This document shows, piece after piece, positions 52,199 to 60,592 of a stretch of DNA of 64,000 nt. How positions within the stretch are numbered: position 1 is the stretch's first letter; the number at the start of each line of letters is the position of its first letter. Position numbers and translations under genes: made by a program. Origin of the DNA: Pelagibius litoralis (GTDB lineage Bacteria > Pseudomonadota > Alphaproteobacteria > Kiloniellales > Kiloniellaceae); assembly GCF_011683915.1 (NCBI RefSeq), contig NZ_JAAQPH010000002.1, forward strand, positions 1 to 64,000, written 5' to 3'. The notes beneath the pieces were generated by a model, which was not told where the DNA came from, did no database searches, and worked only from the letters and a program-made list of their open reading frames with translations.

Positions 52199-52960
52199 AT
52201 GACCGGCCTGCTTGATCTCACATCGCCCTTTCTGTCGACCTTGGACCAACCGCTCGCGGCGCTTCTGCCGGCCGCCGGCCGTTTGGCTGTCTGGGGTCTG
52301 GTTGCGGCCTCGCTCTCCATGGCGCTCTATGCATTGCTTTCCCCGCAAAGGCGCCTGCGGGGCGTGAAGGCCGCAGCGGCGGAGGCGAGGCAGGCGCTGG
52401 ACGATCATGAAGGCGGCGTTGCCGAGGCGATGCCGTTGATCGGCCGTATGTTCCGCAGCGCCCTGGCGCAGCTTGGGCTGGTCCTGGGCCCTGCGGTTCT
52501 GGCGTCCCTGCCGGTTCTTTTCATGATCGTCTGGTTGAGCGGCACTTACGGCCATTTTCTTCCTGACAGCATCACCGCTGTCGATCTTCGTGTCGAGCCG
52601 AGTGGCCTTGCGGCACGCTGGCTGCCGGAGGAGGGTGGCGAAGTTGGTAACCCGCCGTCCACGGCGCCGCGTATTCAGGTCATCGATGCGGCCGATCAGG
52701 TGATTGAGACGGTCGAGATCGATGCGGCGGTTACCAGTCTTCACAAGCGGCAGTGGTGGAACAGCCTCATCGCCAACCCGCTCGGCTACCTGCCGGCGGA
52801 GGGCGTGTTGGAGCGGATCGACATCGATCTGCCACGCCAGGAGGTGTTGAGCCTCGGGTCCGATTGGTTGCCCGGCTGGATGCGCGGTTGGGAAGCTGTT
52901 TTCTTCGCCGCCCTGCTTGCCGCCTCCCTGGCGATCAAGTTTATCTTCCGGTTGGTTTAG
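52199..52960 (+). CDS. Three-helix membrane protein, DUF106/EMC3-like layout
   Basis: A 253-residue protein with helices at about 27-47, 93-114 and 231-251. The first is followed by a charged, helical stretch containing SPQRRLRGVKAAAAEARQAL (48-90) that looks like a cytoplasmic coiled coil, then PLIGRMFRSALAQLG before helix 2. About 115 residues between helices 2 and 3 would be periplasmic. Helix-coil-helix-loop-helix with that SPQ+RL motif resembles the DUF106/EMC3/TMCO1 branch of the Oxa1/YidC superfamily. This is fold-pattern inference, not homology that I can prove. Confidence 0.7.
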   Translation: MTGLLDLTSPFLSTLDQPLAALLPAAGRLAVWGLVAASLSMALYALLSPQRRLRGVKAAAAEARQALDDHEGGVAEAMPLIGRMFRSALAQLGLVLGPAVLASLPVLFMIVWLSGTYGHFLPDSITAVDLRVEPSGLAARWLPEEGGEVGNPPSTAPRIQVIDAADQVIETVEIDAAVTSLHKRQWWNSLIANPLGYLPAEGVLERIDIDLPRQEVLSLGSDWLPGWMRGWEAVFFAALLAASLAIKFIFRLV

Positions 52961-52963
52961 ATC

Positions 52964-54103
52964 ATGAGCATGAGAAGCGCGGCGACAGAGGATCGCTATG
53001 CCGGCTTCCGGGTGACCCCCTGGGTCCATCACTGCGGACGTTTCGTGGCCCGGCACCGTGACTTCTGGATCCGGCTGGGCGAAGGGGAAACGCGCCTCAG
53101 AGCGGACGACATCGCCGAAACGACGATCGACCGGCCGATCTTCGTTTCCGGTCTGGCGCGGTCCGGCACCACCATCCTTCTGGAGGTTCTGGCCCGGCAC
53201 CGGGACGTGGCCAGCCACCGCTACAAGGACTATCCGTTCCTCTTTACGCCCTTTCTGTGGAACCGCTTTTTAAAGTACATGCCGCAGAAACGCGGGGTCG
53301 CCGTCGAGCGCAGTCATGCCGACGGTATCGCCGTTTCCCCCGACAGCCCGGAGGCCTTTGAGGAGGTGCTCTGGATGGCTTTCTTCGAAGGGCTGCACGA
53401 CCCCGCAGTTCGCAACGTTCTGGATGCCGCGACTGACAATCCCGCCTTTGAGCGCTTCTACGGTGATCACATTCGCAAGCTGCTCACGGTGCGCAGCCGC
53501 GCCCGCTACCTGGCGAAAGCCAACTACAACGTGACGCGGCTTGAGTATCTGCTGAAGGTGTTTCCGGACGCGCGCTTCGTCCTGCCCCTGCGCGCACCGG
53601 TCGGGCAGATTGCTTCGCTGGTCAAGCAGCACCGCTTGTTCTGCGAGGGCGAGCGGCGGCATCCGCGCGCGCTCGACCATATGCGCCGCATCGGCCATTT
53701 CGAATTCGGCCTCGACCGGCGGCCGGTGAACGTGGGCGACGGTGCGATGGACCAGGTGCTCGCGGCCTGGGACCGTGGTGCGGAAGCGGAAGGCTGGGCA
53801 ATCTATTGGGCGAGCCTGCATGGCTATCTGGCAGATCGCCTCGCGGCCAATCCGGCATTGGCGGCTGCGGTTAAGGTCGTGCGCTTCGAAGACCTCTGCA
53901 ACAGCCCTTTCGAGGTGCTGGGGGAGGTCTGTGCCCACTGCCGCCTGCCGGACTCCGCCCATCTCGTGGCTGAGGCAGCGGAGCTGATGCGTATGCCCAG
54001 CTACTACCGCCCGGATTTCACCGAGGCCGAACTTGCCCGGATCGACACGCTTGCCGCCCCGGTGGCCCGGCGTTTCGGCTATGCCGATGCGGTGGGGCTC
54101 TAG
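52964..54103 (+). CDS. PAPS-type sulfotransferase-family protein
   Basis: A 379-residue cytoplasmic protein. The 5'-phosphosulfate loop is FVSGLARSGTTILLEVLARH (60-79), followed by YKDYPFLFTPFLW, the 3'-phosphate block around FVLPLRAPVGQIASLVKQHRL (Arg and Ser positions as in sulfotransferases) and VKVVRFEDLCNSPFEVL near 306-322. It starts three bases after the three-helix gene. The substrate is unknown; in this cassette it may make the sulfated donor or product handled by the periplasmic ASST-like protein. Confidence 0.85.
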   Translation: MSMRSAATEDRYAGFRVTPWVHHCGRFVARHRDFWIRLGEGETRLRADDIAETTIDRPIFVSGLARSGTTILLEVLARHRDVASHRYKDYPFLFTPFLWNRFLKYMPQKRGVAVERSHADGIAVSPDSPEAFEEVLWMAFFEGLHDPAVRNVLDAATDNPAFERFYGDHIRKLLTVRSRARYLAKANYNVTRLEYLLKVFPDARFVLPLRAPVGQIASLVKQHRLFCEGERRHPRALDHMRRIGHFEFGLDRRPVNVGDGAMDQVLAAWDRGAEAEGWAIYWASLHGYLADRLAANPALAAAVKVVRFEDLCNSPFEVLGEVCAHCRLPDSAHLVAEAAELMRMPSYYRPDFTEAELARIDTLAAPVARRFGYADAVGL

Positions 54104-54307
54104 TCACGGCGCTGATCTCCGCCCAAAATCCCAGCCAGCATCCCAGTCCGGTCCCCGTCTGCCGGTGAATCGGTCACCCGGCGTCATTGCTTGTCGCTGG
54201 CGGGCCTGAAACTCACCGCTTAGCCCGCTAAGTCTCAAACCAGTATCGCGGAAGGGCCGCAAGAGCCCACGGTGCTTAGACGGTTTTCTTGGTACAGGGA
54301 CAAGCTG

Positions 54308-56731
54308 ATGAAATCTCATGCTCAGGTCGTCGTGATCGGCGGCGGCGTTGTCGGTTGCAGCGTGCTCTATCACCTGACGAAGGCGGGCTGGAAAGACGTC
54401 GTCCTGCTGGAGCGCGATGAGCTTACCTCCGGTTCCACCTGGCACGCCGCGGGCGGGATGCACACCCTGAACGGCGATCCGAACGTCGCCAAGCTGCAGC
54501 GCTACACCATCGATCTTTATAAAGAGATCGAGGAGATCTCCGGCCAGTCCTGCGGCGTCCACATGACCGGCGGCTTCATGCTGGCGGATTCCCAGGGTTG
54601 GCTGGACTACCTGAAGGTTGCCCAGGGGCGCTCCCGGGTGCTGGGGCTGCACAGCGAGTTCGTGTCCGTCGCCGAAGCCAAGGAAAAACACCCGCTGCTG
54701 AATGAGAAATGTTTCGTCGGCGCGCTCTATGACCCCCTGGAGGGGCATATCGACCCCTCCGGCGTCACCCACGCCTACGCCAAATCGGCCCGCATCGGCG
54801 GTGCGGAGATCGAGCGCTTTACCCGGGTTACCGACCTGCAGCCACGGCCAGACGGCGGCTGGGACGTGATCACCGACAAGGGCAATATTCAGGCCGAACA
54901 CGTGGTGAATGCCGGCGGGCTCTGGGCGCGGGAGGTGGGCCGCATGGTCGGCCTGGAACTGCCGATCCTGGCGATGGAACACCAGTATCTGGTGACCGAC
55001 GAGATGCCGGAGGTGGCGAGCCGCGAAACCGAGCTGCCGCACTGCATCGATTTCGGCGGCGAGATCTATATGCGCCAGGAGCGCGGCGGCCTGGTCATGG
55101 GCACCTACGAGCAGGGCGGCGTGCCTTGGTCGGAAAAGCAGACGCCCTGGAATTTCGGGCATGAACTGCTGCAGCCGGATCTCGACCGCATTTCCGACAA
55201 CCTGGCGGTCGCCTTCGATCACTTCCCGGCGCTGGAGAGCGCCGGCATCAAGCAGGTGATCAACGGCCCCTTCACCTTCGCGCCCGACGGCAACCCCCTG
55301 GTGGGCCCGGTGCGCGGCCTGAAGAACTTCTGGGTCGCCTGCGGCGTGATGGCGGGCTTCAGCCAGGGCGGCGGTGTGGGCCTGGCCCTGACGAGCTGGA
55401 TGACGGACGGCGATCCGGGCCTGGACATCTTCGCGATGGATGTGGCGCGCTATGGCGACTTCGCCACCATGGCTTACACCAATGCCAAGGTGCGCGAGAA
55501 CTATGGCCGGCGCTTCAAGATCACCTTTCCCAATGAGGAACTGCCCGCCGCCCGGCCGCTGCGCACGACACCTGTTTATGAGCGGCTGAAGGCGGAGAAT
55601 GCGGTCTTCGGTGCCGGTTATGGCCTGGAGTCCGCGCTGTGGTTCGCGCCGGAAGGGGCGGAGCCGGTCGAGGAGCCGAGCTATCGCCGCTCCAATGCCT
55701 TCGCGCCGGTGAAGGCGGAATGCAAGGCGGTGCGCGAAGCCGTTGGTCTCATAGAGACTTCGGGCTTTGCCAAGTATGAGGTGACCGGTGCGGGTGCCGA
55801 GGCCTGGCTGGGTGAGATCCTGGCCAATCGCATGCCGCGTCAGGGGCGCATCGTGCTCTCGCCCATGTTGAACCACTTCGGCAAGCTGATCGGCGACTTC
55901 ACCGTGGCCAAGGCCGGGCCTGAGCACTTTTTCATCTTCGGCTCCGGTATTGCCGAAGATTATCACCTGCGCTGGTTTGAACAGTATCTGCCGGACAGCG
56001 GCGTGAGCCTGAGGTCGCTGCGCAACGAGATGGTCGGTTTCTCAATCGCTGGCCCCCGATCCCGCGAATTGCTGGCCCGGCTGACCGACGATGACGTATC
56101 GAATGCTGCTTTTCCCTTCATGTCTTTCCGCCGGATGGACCTGGGAATGGTGCCGGCCTGGGTCGGGCGGATCTCCTTCACCGGCGATCTGGGCTATGAG
56201 ATCTGGATTTCGCCGGACTACCAGATCGGGCTCTACGACCAAATCCTGGCGGCCGGTGGTGACTTGGGTCTGCGCCAGTTCGGGCTCCGCGCCCTCGATT
56301 CCCTGCGCCTGGAAAAGGGCTTCGGGACCTGGGCGCGCGAATTCCGGCCGATCTATACGCCGGTCGAAGCGGGGCTCGATCGCTTCGTCGATCTGCGCAA
56401 GAACGCCTTCGTCGGCCGCGACGCGGTCCTGCAGGACCGGGAGAACGGCCCCAAGGTGCGTCTTGTGACGCTGACTGTCGACGCCAAGGGTGCCGATGTC
56501 AGCGGCGACGAGACGGTCTGGCACGACGGTGAGGTCATCGGCTGGGTCACCTCCGGCGGTTATGCCCACTTCGCGGAGCGGTCGGTTGCCCTGGCCTATG
56601 TCCCGAGCGAGCTTGCCGGCCGGAACGGCGGCAACGGCAGCTTTGAGATTGAAATCATGGGCGACCGCCGCGCGGCGCAACTTCAAACCGGGCCGTTGTT
56701 CGACCCGCAGCGCGCACGCATGCTGGGCTGA
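54308..56731 (+). CDS. FAD-dependent dimethylglycine/sarcosine dehydrogenase-like enzyme
   Basis: An 807-residue two-domain flavoenzyme; I use the ATG at 54308 behind AGGGA, not the GTG at 54272. Residues 4-390 are a DAO-type FAD domain (VVVIGGGVVGCSVLYHL at 7-23) with H46 in GSTWHAAGG, the histidine that binds FAD covalently in dimethylglycine dehydrogenase. About 440-807 is a GcvT-type folate domain (YEVTGAGAEAWLGEILANR, GLRALDSLRLEKGFGTW). The reaction would give an N-demethylated glycine and methylene-THF. It precedes the TRAP transporter by about 630 bases, not obviously in the same operon. Confidence 0.88.
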   Translation: MKSHAQVVVIGGGVVGCSVLYHLTKAGWKDVVLLERDELTSGSTWHAAGGMHTLNGDPNVAKLQRYTIDLYKEIEEISGQSCGVHMTGGFMLADSQGWLDYLKVAQGRSRVLGLHSEFVSVAEAKEKHPLLNEKCFVGALYDPLEGHIDPSGVTHAYAKSARIGGAEIERFTRVTDLQPRPDGGWDVITDKGNIQAEHVVNAGGLWAREVGRMVGLELPILAMEHQYLVTDEMPEVASRETELPHCIDFGGEIYMRQERGGLVMGTYEQGGVPWSEKQTPWNFGHELLQPDLDRISDNLAVAFDHFPALESAGIKQVINGPFTFAPDGNPLVGPVRGLKNFWVACGVMAGFSQGGGVGLALTSWMTDGDPGLDIFAMDVARYGDFATMAYTNAKVRENYGRRFKITFPNEELPAARPLRTTPVYERLKAENAVFGAGYGLESALWFAPEGAEPVEEPSYRRSNAFAPVKAECKAVREAVGLIETSGFAKYEVTGAGAEAWLGEILANRMPRQGRIVLSPMLNHFGKLIGDFTVAKAGPEHFFIFGSGIAEDYHLRWFEQYLPDSGVSLRSLRNEMVGFSIAGPRSRELLARLTDDDVSNAAFPFMSFRRMDLGMVPAWVGRISFTGDLGYEIWISPDYQIGLYDQILAAGGDLGLRQFGLRALDSLRLEKGFGTWAREFRPIYTPVEAGLDRFVDLRKNAFVGRDAVLQDRENGPKVRLVTLTVDAKGADVSGDETVWHDGEVIGWVTSGGYAHFAERSVALAYVPSELAGRNGGNGSFEIEIMGDRRAAQLQTGPLFDPQRARMLG

Positions 56732-57358
56732 CCGGCGGGCAGGGGCGGTTCCCTTCGCGCAAGCGTGATTTGGATAGTGCCGCCGGATCTGGCCTAGTAT
56801 CAGCATGATAGAGGGAAAGCAAAGGCTGGCAGGCACGCGCGGCGAGCCTCTTTTTGGTCGGCTTTGCATAATTGGTATGCCCGGCAAACCATTGACTTCA
56901 CGAATTTTTTCCGTGACCCTTTAACGGATTTGTGCATAATGGAAATCGTTTCCGCATTGTGGTATGGCACCTTTGAGGTTGTCGGCCATGAATGCGCTGA
57001 GAAAAGCGAAGGCCGCGTTTAAGCGGTCCGCCGATCGAACATTGGGAGGTAGAGGCTGGGGCGAGCATCTCGGCAAATCGGTTCTGCGAACCGGTTGCCT
57101 TGTCGGCCACTGAAGCATCATTATAATTACCGGCGCTACGAGCTGCCCGGCAAGACTGTCTCCATGCGCTCTGCACTGCGCTTGGCAGCGGTTTTGACGA
57201 GCCCGTTGCGACTTCGCTGAAAGAGGTGACGCCAAGAAGGCCGAAAACGTCTCATGGACAAACGACACTACCGAATTTTGAATGGTGCCTAGTTGAAGGG
57301 GCCGGTTTTGCCGGAACATCAAGACCCTTCGGAATTGTCGAAAACAGGGAGGAAGTTC
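56732..57358 (+). promoter_or_regulatory. Leader of the TRAP operon with LacI-like operator
   Basis: This 627-base gap holds no firm gene. A frame 56988-57113 would give a 41-residue basic peptide (MNALRKAKAAFKRSADRTLG) but has no ribosome site or recognised relative. GGAAATCGTTTCC at 56941-56953 is a near-perfect palindrome of LacI-operator type, directly after CATAAT (56935-56940), a possible -10. GGTTCTGCGAACC near 57080 is a small hairpin. Confidence 0.4.
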
Positions 57359-58495
57359 GTGGAAAAGAATTCGAAGACAAAGAACGTATCGCGCCGCAAG
57401 TTGCTGACGGGTGGCGCCGTTGCCGCTGGCGCGGCGGCTGGCGCGATCGCCATGCCACAGGTATCGCGGGCGCAGACCGTAACCCTGAAGATGCAGGGTT
57501 CATGGGGCGCCGCTTCGATCTTCAGCGACATGGCAAAGCAGTATACCGAGCGCGTCGACAAGATGTCGGGCGGCCGTCTGAAGATCGACTACCTGCCGGC
57601 CGGCGCGGTTGTGAAGGCCTTCCAGGTGCAGGATGCCTGCCATGACGGTATTCTGGACGCCGCTCATACGGTGACCGCCTACTGGTATGGCAAGAACAAA
57701 TCGGCCTCCCTGTTCGGCACCGGCCCGGTGTTCGGCGCCAATGCGTCGCAGATTCTGGCCTGGATCCACTACGGCGGTGGTAAGGAGCTTTACCAGGAAC
57801 TGGTCCAGGACGTTCTGAAGCTCGATCTTGTCGGCTTCTTTGCCATGCCGATGCCGACTCAGCCGCTTGGTTGGTTCAAACGGCACGTGAAGAGCGCCGA
57901 AGAAATGCAGGGCCTGAAGTACCGCACCGTCGGTCTGGCCACCGACATCATGCAGGGCATGGGCCTGAAAGTGACCCAGCTGCCGGGCGGTGAAATCGTG
58001 CCGGCGCTGGAGCGCGGCGTGATCGAGGCTTTCGAGTTCAACAATCCGACGGCGGACAGCGAGTTCGGCGCCCAGGATGTCTCGAAGCACTATCACATGG
58101 GCTCCTACCATCAGGCGGCCGAGTTCTTCGAGATCATCTTCAACAAGCGCCGCTTCGACTCACTGCCGGACGAGCAGAAAGCGATCCTGGAGTATGCGGC
58201 CGAGGCGACCAATACAGCGAACTACGGCCTCGCCATGGACGCTTATTCGCGCGATCTGCAGAAACTGATCAACGAGGACGGCGTGAATGTTTACCGCACC
58301 GACACCTCGATCATGAAGGCGCAGCTGGAATCCTGGGATAAGGTTCTGGAGGGTCTGGTAGAAGATCCCTTCTTCAAGAAGATTGTGGATAGTCAGAAGG
58401 CCTGGGCGGAGCGTGTTGCGTTCTACGACCTGATGAACTCAGCCGACTACAAGCTGGCCTACCAGCACTACTTCCCGGGCAAGATCGACTTCTAA
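57359..58495 (+). CDS. TRAP transporter solute receptor (DctP/TakP type), TAT-exported
   Basis: The 378-residue receptor starts at the GTG at 57359, which has GGGAGG at the right distance. SRRKLLTGG at 11-19 is a twin-arginine signal, cleaved near PQVSRAQ (about 31-37). The mature part is a DctP fold: KMQGSWGAASIFSDMAKQYTERVDKMSGGRLKIDYLPAGAVV, TVGLATDIMQGMGLKVTQLPGGEIVPALERGVIEAFE and YHMGSYHQAAEFFEIIFNK match the TakP (2-oxo acid) branch. Substrate could be a carboxylate or amino acid derivative. A strong hairpin follows, then dctQ-like and dctM-like genes. Confidence 0.88.
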   Translation: MEKNSKTKNVSRRKLLTGGAVAAGAAAGAIAMPQVSRAQTVTLKMQGSWGAASIFSDMAKQYTERVDKMSGGRLKIDYLPAGAVVKAFQVQDACHDGILDAAHTVTAYWYGKNKSASLFGTGPVFGANASQILAWIHYGGGKELYQELVQDVLKLDLVGFFAMPMPTQPLGWFKRHVKSAEEMQGLKYRTVGLATDIMQGMGLKVTQLPGGEIVPALERGVIEAFEFNNPTADSEFGAQDVSKHYHMGSYHQAAEFFEIIFNKRRFDSLPDEQKAILEYAAEATNTANYGLAMDAYSRDLQKLINEDGVNVYRTDTSIMKAQLESWDKVLEGLVEDPFFKKIVDSQKAWAERVAFYDLMNSADYKLAYQHYFPGKIDF

Positions 58496-58523
58496 GCGAA
58501 GGCGATCAGACTCGTCAGGTCAA

Positions 58524-58552
58524 GAGGGCGGCACTCTTTGCGTGCCGCCCTC
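58524..58552 (+). promoter_or_regulatory. Stable stem-loop after the TRAP receptor gene
   Basis: GAGGGCGGCAC and GTGCCGCCCTC pair perfectly (11 bp) around a 7-base loop, 28 bases after the receptor stop. No U-run follows, so it is more likely an mRNA stabiliser or weak attenuator that raises receptor over permease levels than a full terminator. Confidence 0.65.
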
Positions 58553-58598
58553 GCCATAACCTGCCGTCATCCCGGCTGATAACCTTCTGGGGCGCTCT

Positions 58599-59228
58599 AT
58601 GGAAAGCTACATCATCTTTGCTGATAAGGTTTCGGCCTGGTTCGGCAAGGCCTTTGCCTGGCTGATCCTGGTCATGACGTTCGGTGTCGGCTACGAGGTC
58701 TTCGTGCGCTACGTGCTGCGCGATCCGACATCCTGGGCCTTTGATGTCAGCTATATGATGTATGGCACGCTGTTCATGATGGCGGGCGCTTATACCTTGT
58801 CGCGCGACGGTCACGTACGCGGCGACTTCGTCTATCGCCTCCTGAAGCCCAGGACTCAGGCGACGATAGAACTGGTCCTGTATTTCCTGTTCTTTTTCCC
58901 AGGCGTTCTCGCGCTGATCATCGCCGGTTGGAAGTACGCGGCGCGATCATGGAGCTACACCGAGGTGAGCGTCATGAGCCCGGCGAACGTGCCGATCTTT
59001 CAGTTCAAGAGCGTGATCATCGCCGCCGGTATTCTGCTGCTGATTCAAGGGGTGGCCCAGGTGTTCCGTTGCATCATCTGCATGCGCAACAACGAGTGGC
59101 CGAAACACACAGAGGATGACGTCGAAGAAATGGAGGATCTGCTTTTGCGGGAGCATGAACGGGACATCTTGCACCATTCCTCCGAAGCAATCGATATTGT
59201 AAAGCCGCTGGAGCGCCGCGATGACTGA
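58599..59228 (+). CDS. TRAP transporter small permease (DctQ type)
   Basis: A 209-residue membrane protein with four helices (about 17-36, 52-72, 92-112 and 142-163) and the family block YMMYGTLFMMAGAYTLSRDGHVRGDFVYRLL. A longer than usual C-terminal tail (MEDLLLREHERDILHH) is acidic and cytoplasmic. It overlaps the large permease gene by eight bases, and partners with it and the receptor for sodium- or proton-driven uptake. Confidence 0.9.
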   Translation: MESYIIFADKVSAWFGKAFAWLILVMTFGVGYEVFVRYVLRDPTSWAFDVSYMMYGTLFMMAGAYTLSRDGHVRGDFVYRLLKPRTQATIELVLYFLFFFPGVLALIIAGWKYAARSWSYTEVSVMSPANVPIFQFKSVIIAAGILLLIQGVAQVFRCIICMRNNEWPKHTEDDVEEMEDLLLREHERDILHHSSEAIDIVKPLERRDD

Positions 59229-60576
59229 TCCTCAAGTTGCGGTGATGATGCTGGGCATCTTCATCATTGTCATTCTGCTCGGATTTCCCATCGCCTTCAC
59301 GCTGATGGCCATGGGTGTGGGCTTTGGTTACTACGCCTATTACGACGCAGAGCGGATGCGCTCGGTCTTCGACAATCAGATCTTCGATCTCTTCGTCAAC
59401 CAGACCTATTCGGTCATGGCCAATGATGTGCTGACCGCGGTGCCGCTGTTCCTCTTTATGGGCTACATAGTGGAACGGGCGAACATCGTCGATCGCTTGT
59501 TCCATACGCTCTATATCTCGGCGCGGCGGATTCCCGGTTCCATGGCTGTGGCGGCCCTGCTCACCTGCGCCATGTTCGCGACCGCGACCGGCATCGTTGG
59601 TGCGGTGGTCACGCTGATGGGCATGCTGGCCTTTCCGGCGATGTTGAAGGCGCGTTACGACACCAGCTTTGCCTCCGGCGTGATCTGTGCGGGCGGTTGC
59701 CTGGGCATTCTGATCCCGCCCAGCATCATGCTGATCGTCTATGCCGCGACGTCGAATGTTTCCATCGTCAAGCTCTATGCCGGCGCCATTATCCCGGGCT
59801 TTATGCTGGCGGGGCTTTACATGGCCTATGTGATCGGCCGTGCCATGCTCAATCCCAAGCTGGCGCCCAAGCCGCGCGAGGAGGATATCGAGCAGGTAAG
59901 CGTGTTCCAGCTCGTTATCATGCTGCTGACCTCTTTCTTCCCTCTGGCATTCCTGATTCTCTCGGTGCTCGGGGCAATCCTCTTCGGGCTCGCGACGCCC
60001 TCCGAGGCGGCGTCCATCGGCGCTCTCGGCGGTCTTGGTCTGGCGGCTGCCTATCGCTCGCTGACTTGGGAGCGCTTGCGCGAGTCGGTCTATCTGACGG
60101 TGCGGACCTCGGCGATGGTGTGCTGGCTTTTCGTCGGATCCTGGGTCTTTTCTTCGGTTTTCTCCTACCTCGGCGGAGAGGCCCTGATCAGCGAGTTCGT
60201 GCTCGGCCTGAATTTGTCGCCGCTGGCTTTTTTGCTGATGGCGCAGTTGATCATCTTCCTGCTGGGCTGGCCGCTGGAATGGTCGGAGATCATCATCATC
60301 TTCGTGCCGATTTTCCTGCCGCTGCTGCCCTTCTTCGGTATCGACCCGCTGTTTTTCGGCATCCTGGTGGCGCTCAACCTGCAAACCTCTTTCCTCACGC
60401 CACCCATGGCGATGGCGGCCTACTATCTGAAGGGCGTGGCGCCGCCGCATGTCCAGCTTGTGACCATCTTCAAGGGCGTGCTGCCCTTCCTGTCGATGAT
60501 CTTGGTGGCCATGGTCATCATGTACAACTTCCCGGGCGTCGCGCTGTTCCTGCCTGAGTATTTCTACGGACATTGA
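59221..60576 (+). CDS. TRAP transporter large permease (DctM type)
   Basis: A 451-residue, about 12-helix protein of the DctM superfamily: VMMLGIFIIVILLGFPIAFTLMAMGVGFG, CAGGCLGILIPPSIMLIVYAATSNVSIVKLYAGAIIPGFML and FGLATPSEAASIGALGGLGLAA are the conserved blocks. The proline-rich ILIPPSIM element is the DctM/TRAP hallmark. The gene overlaps dctQ-like by eight bases and is followed 16 bases later by an amidase, in the same direction. Confidence 0.92.
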   Translation: MTDPQVAVMMLGIFIIVILLGFPIAFTLMAMGVGFGYYAYYDAERMRSVFDNQIFDLFVNQTYSVMANDVLTAVPLFLFMGYIVERANIVDRLFHTLYISARRIPGSMAVAALLTCAMFATATGIVGAVVTLMGMLAFPAMLKARYDTSFASGVICAGGCLGILIPPSIMLIVYAATSNVSIVKLYAGAIIPGFMLAGLYMAYVIGRAMLNPKLAPKPREEDIEQVSVFQLVIMLLTSFFPLAFLILSVLGAILFGLATPSEAASIGALGGLGLAAAYRSLTWERLRESVYLTVRTSAMVCWLFVGSWVFSSVFSYLGGEALISEFVLGLNLSPLAFLLMAQLIIFLLGWPLEWSEIIIIFVPIFLPLLPFFGIDPLFFGILVALNLQTSFLTPPMAMAAYYLKGVAPPHVQLVTIFKGVLPFLSMILVAMVIMYNFPGVALFLPEYFYGH

Positions 60577-60592
60577 TCGGAGTAACCCGGCA

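Noticed and set aside
54104-55966. Minus-strand frame of 620 codons opposite the flavoenzyme
   Set aside because: Antisense shadow; the plus strand carries FAD and folate motifs.
56898-57322. Minus-strand frames in the TRAP leader
   Set aside because: Two overlapping Arg/Ser-rich frames without ribosome sites or recognised motifs.
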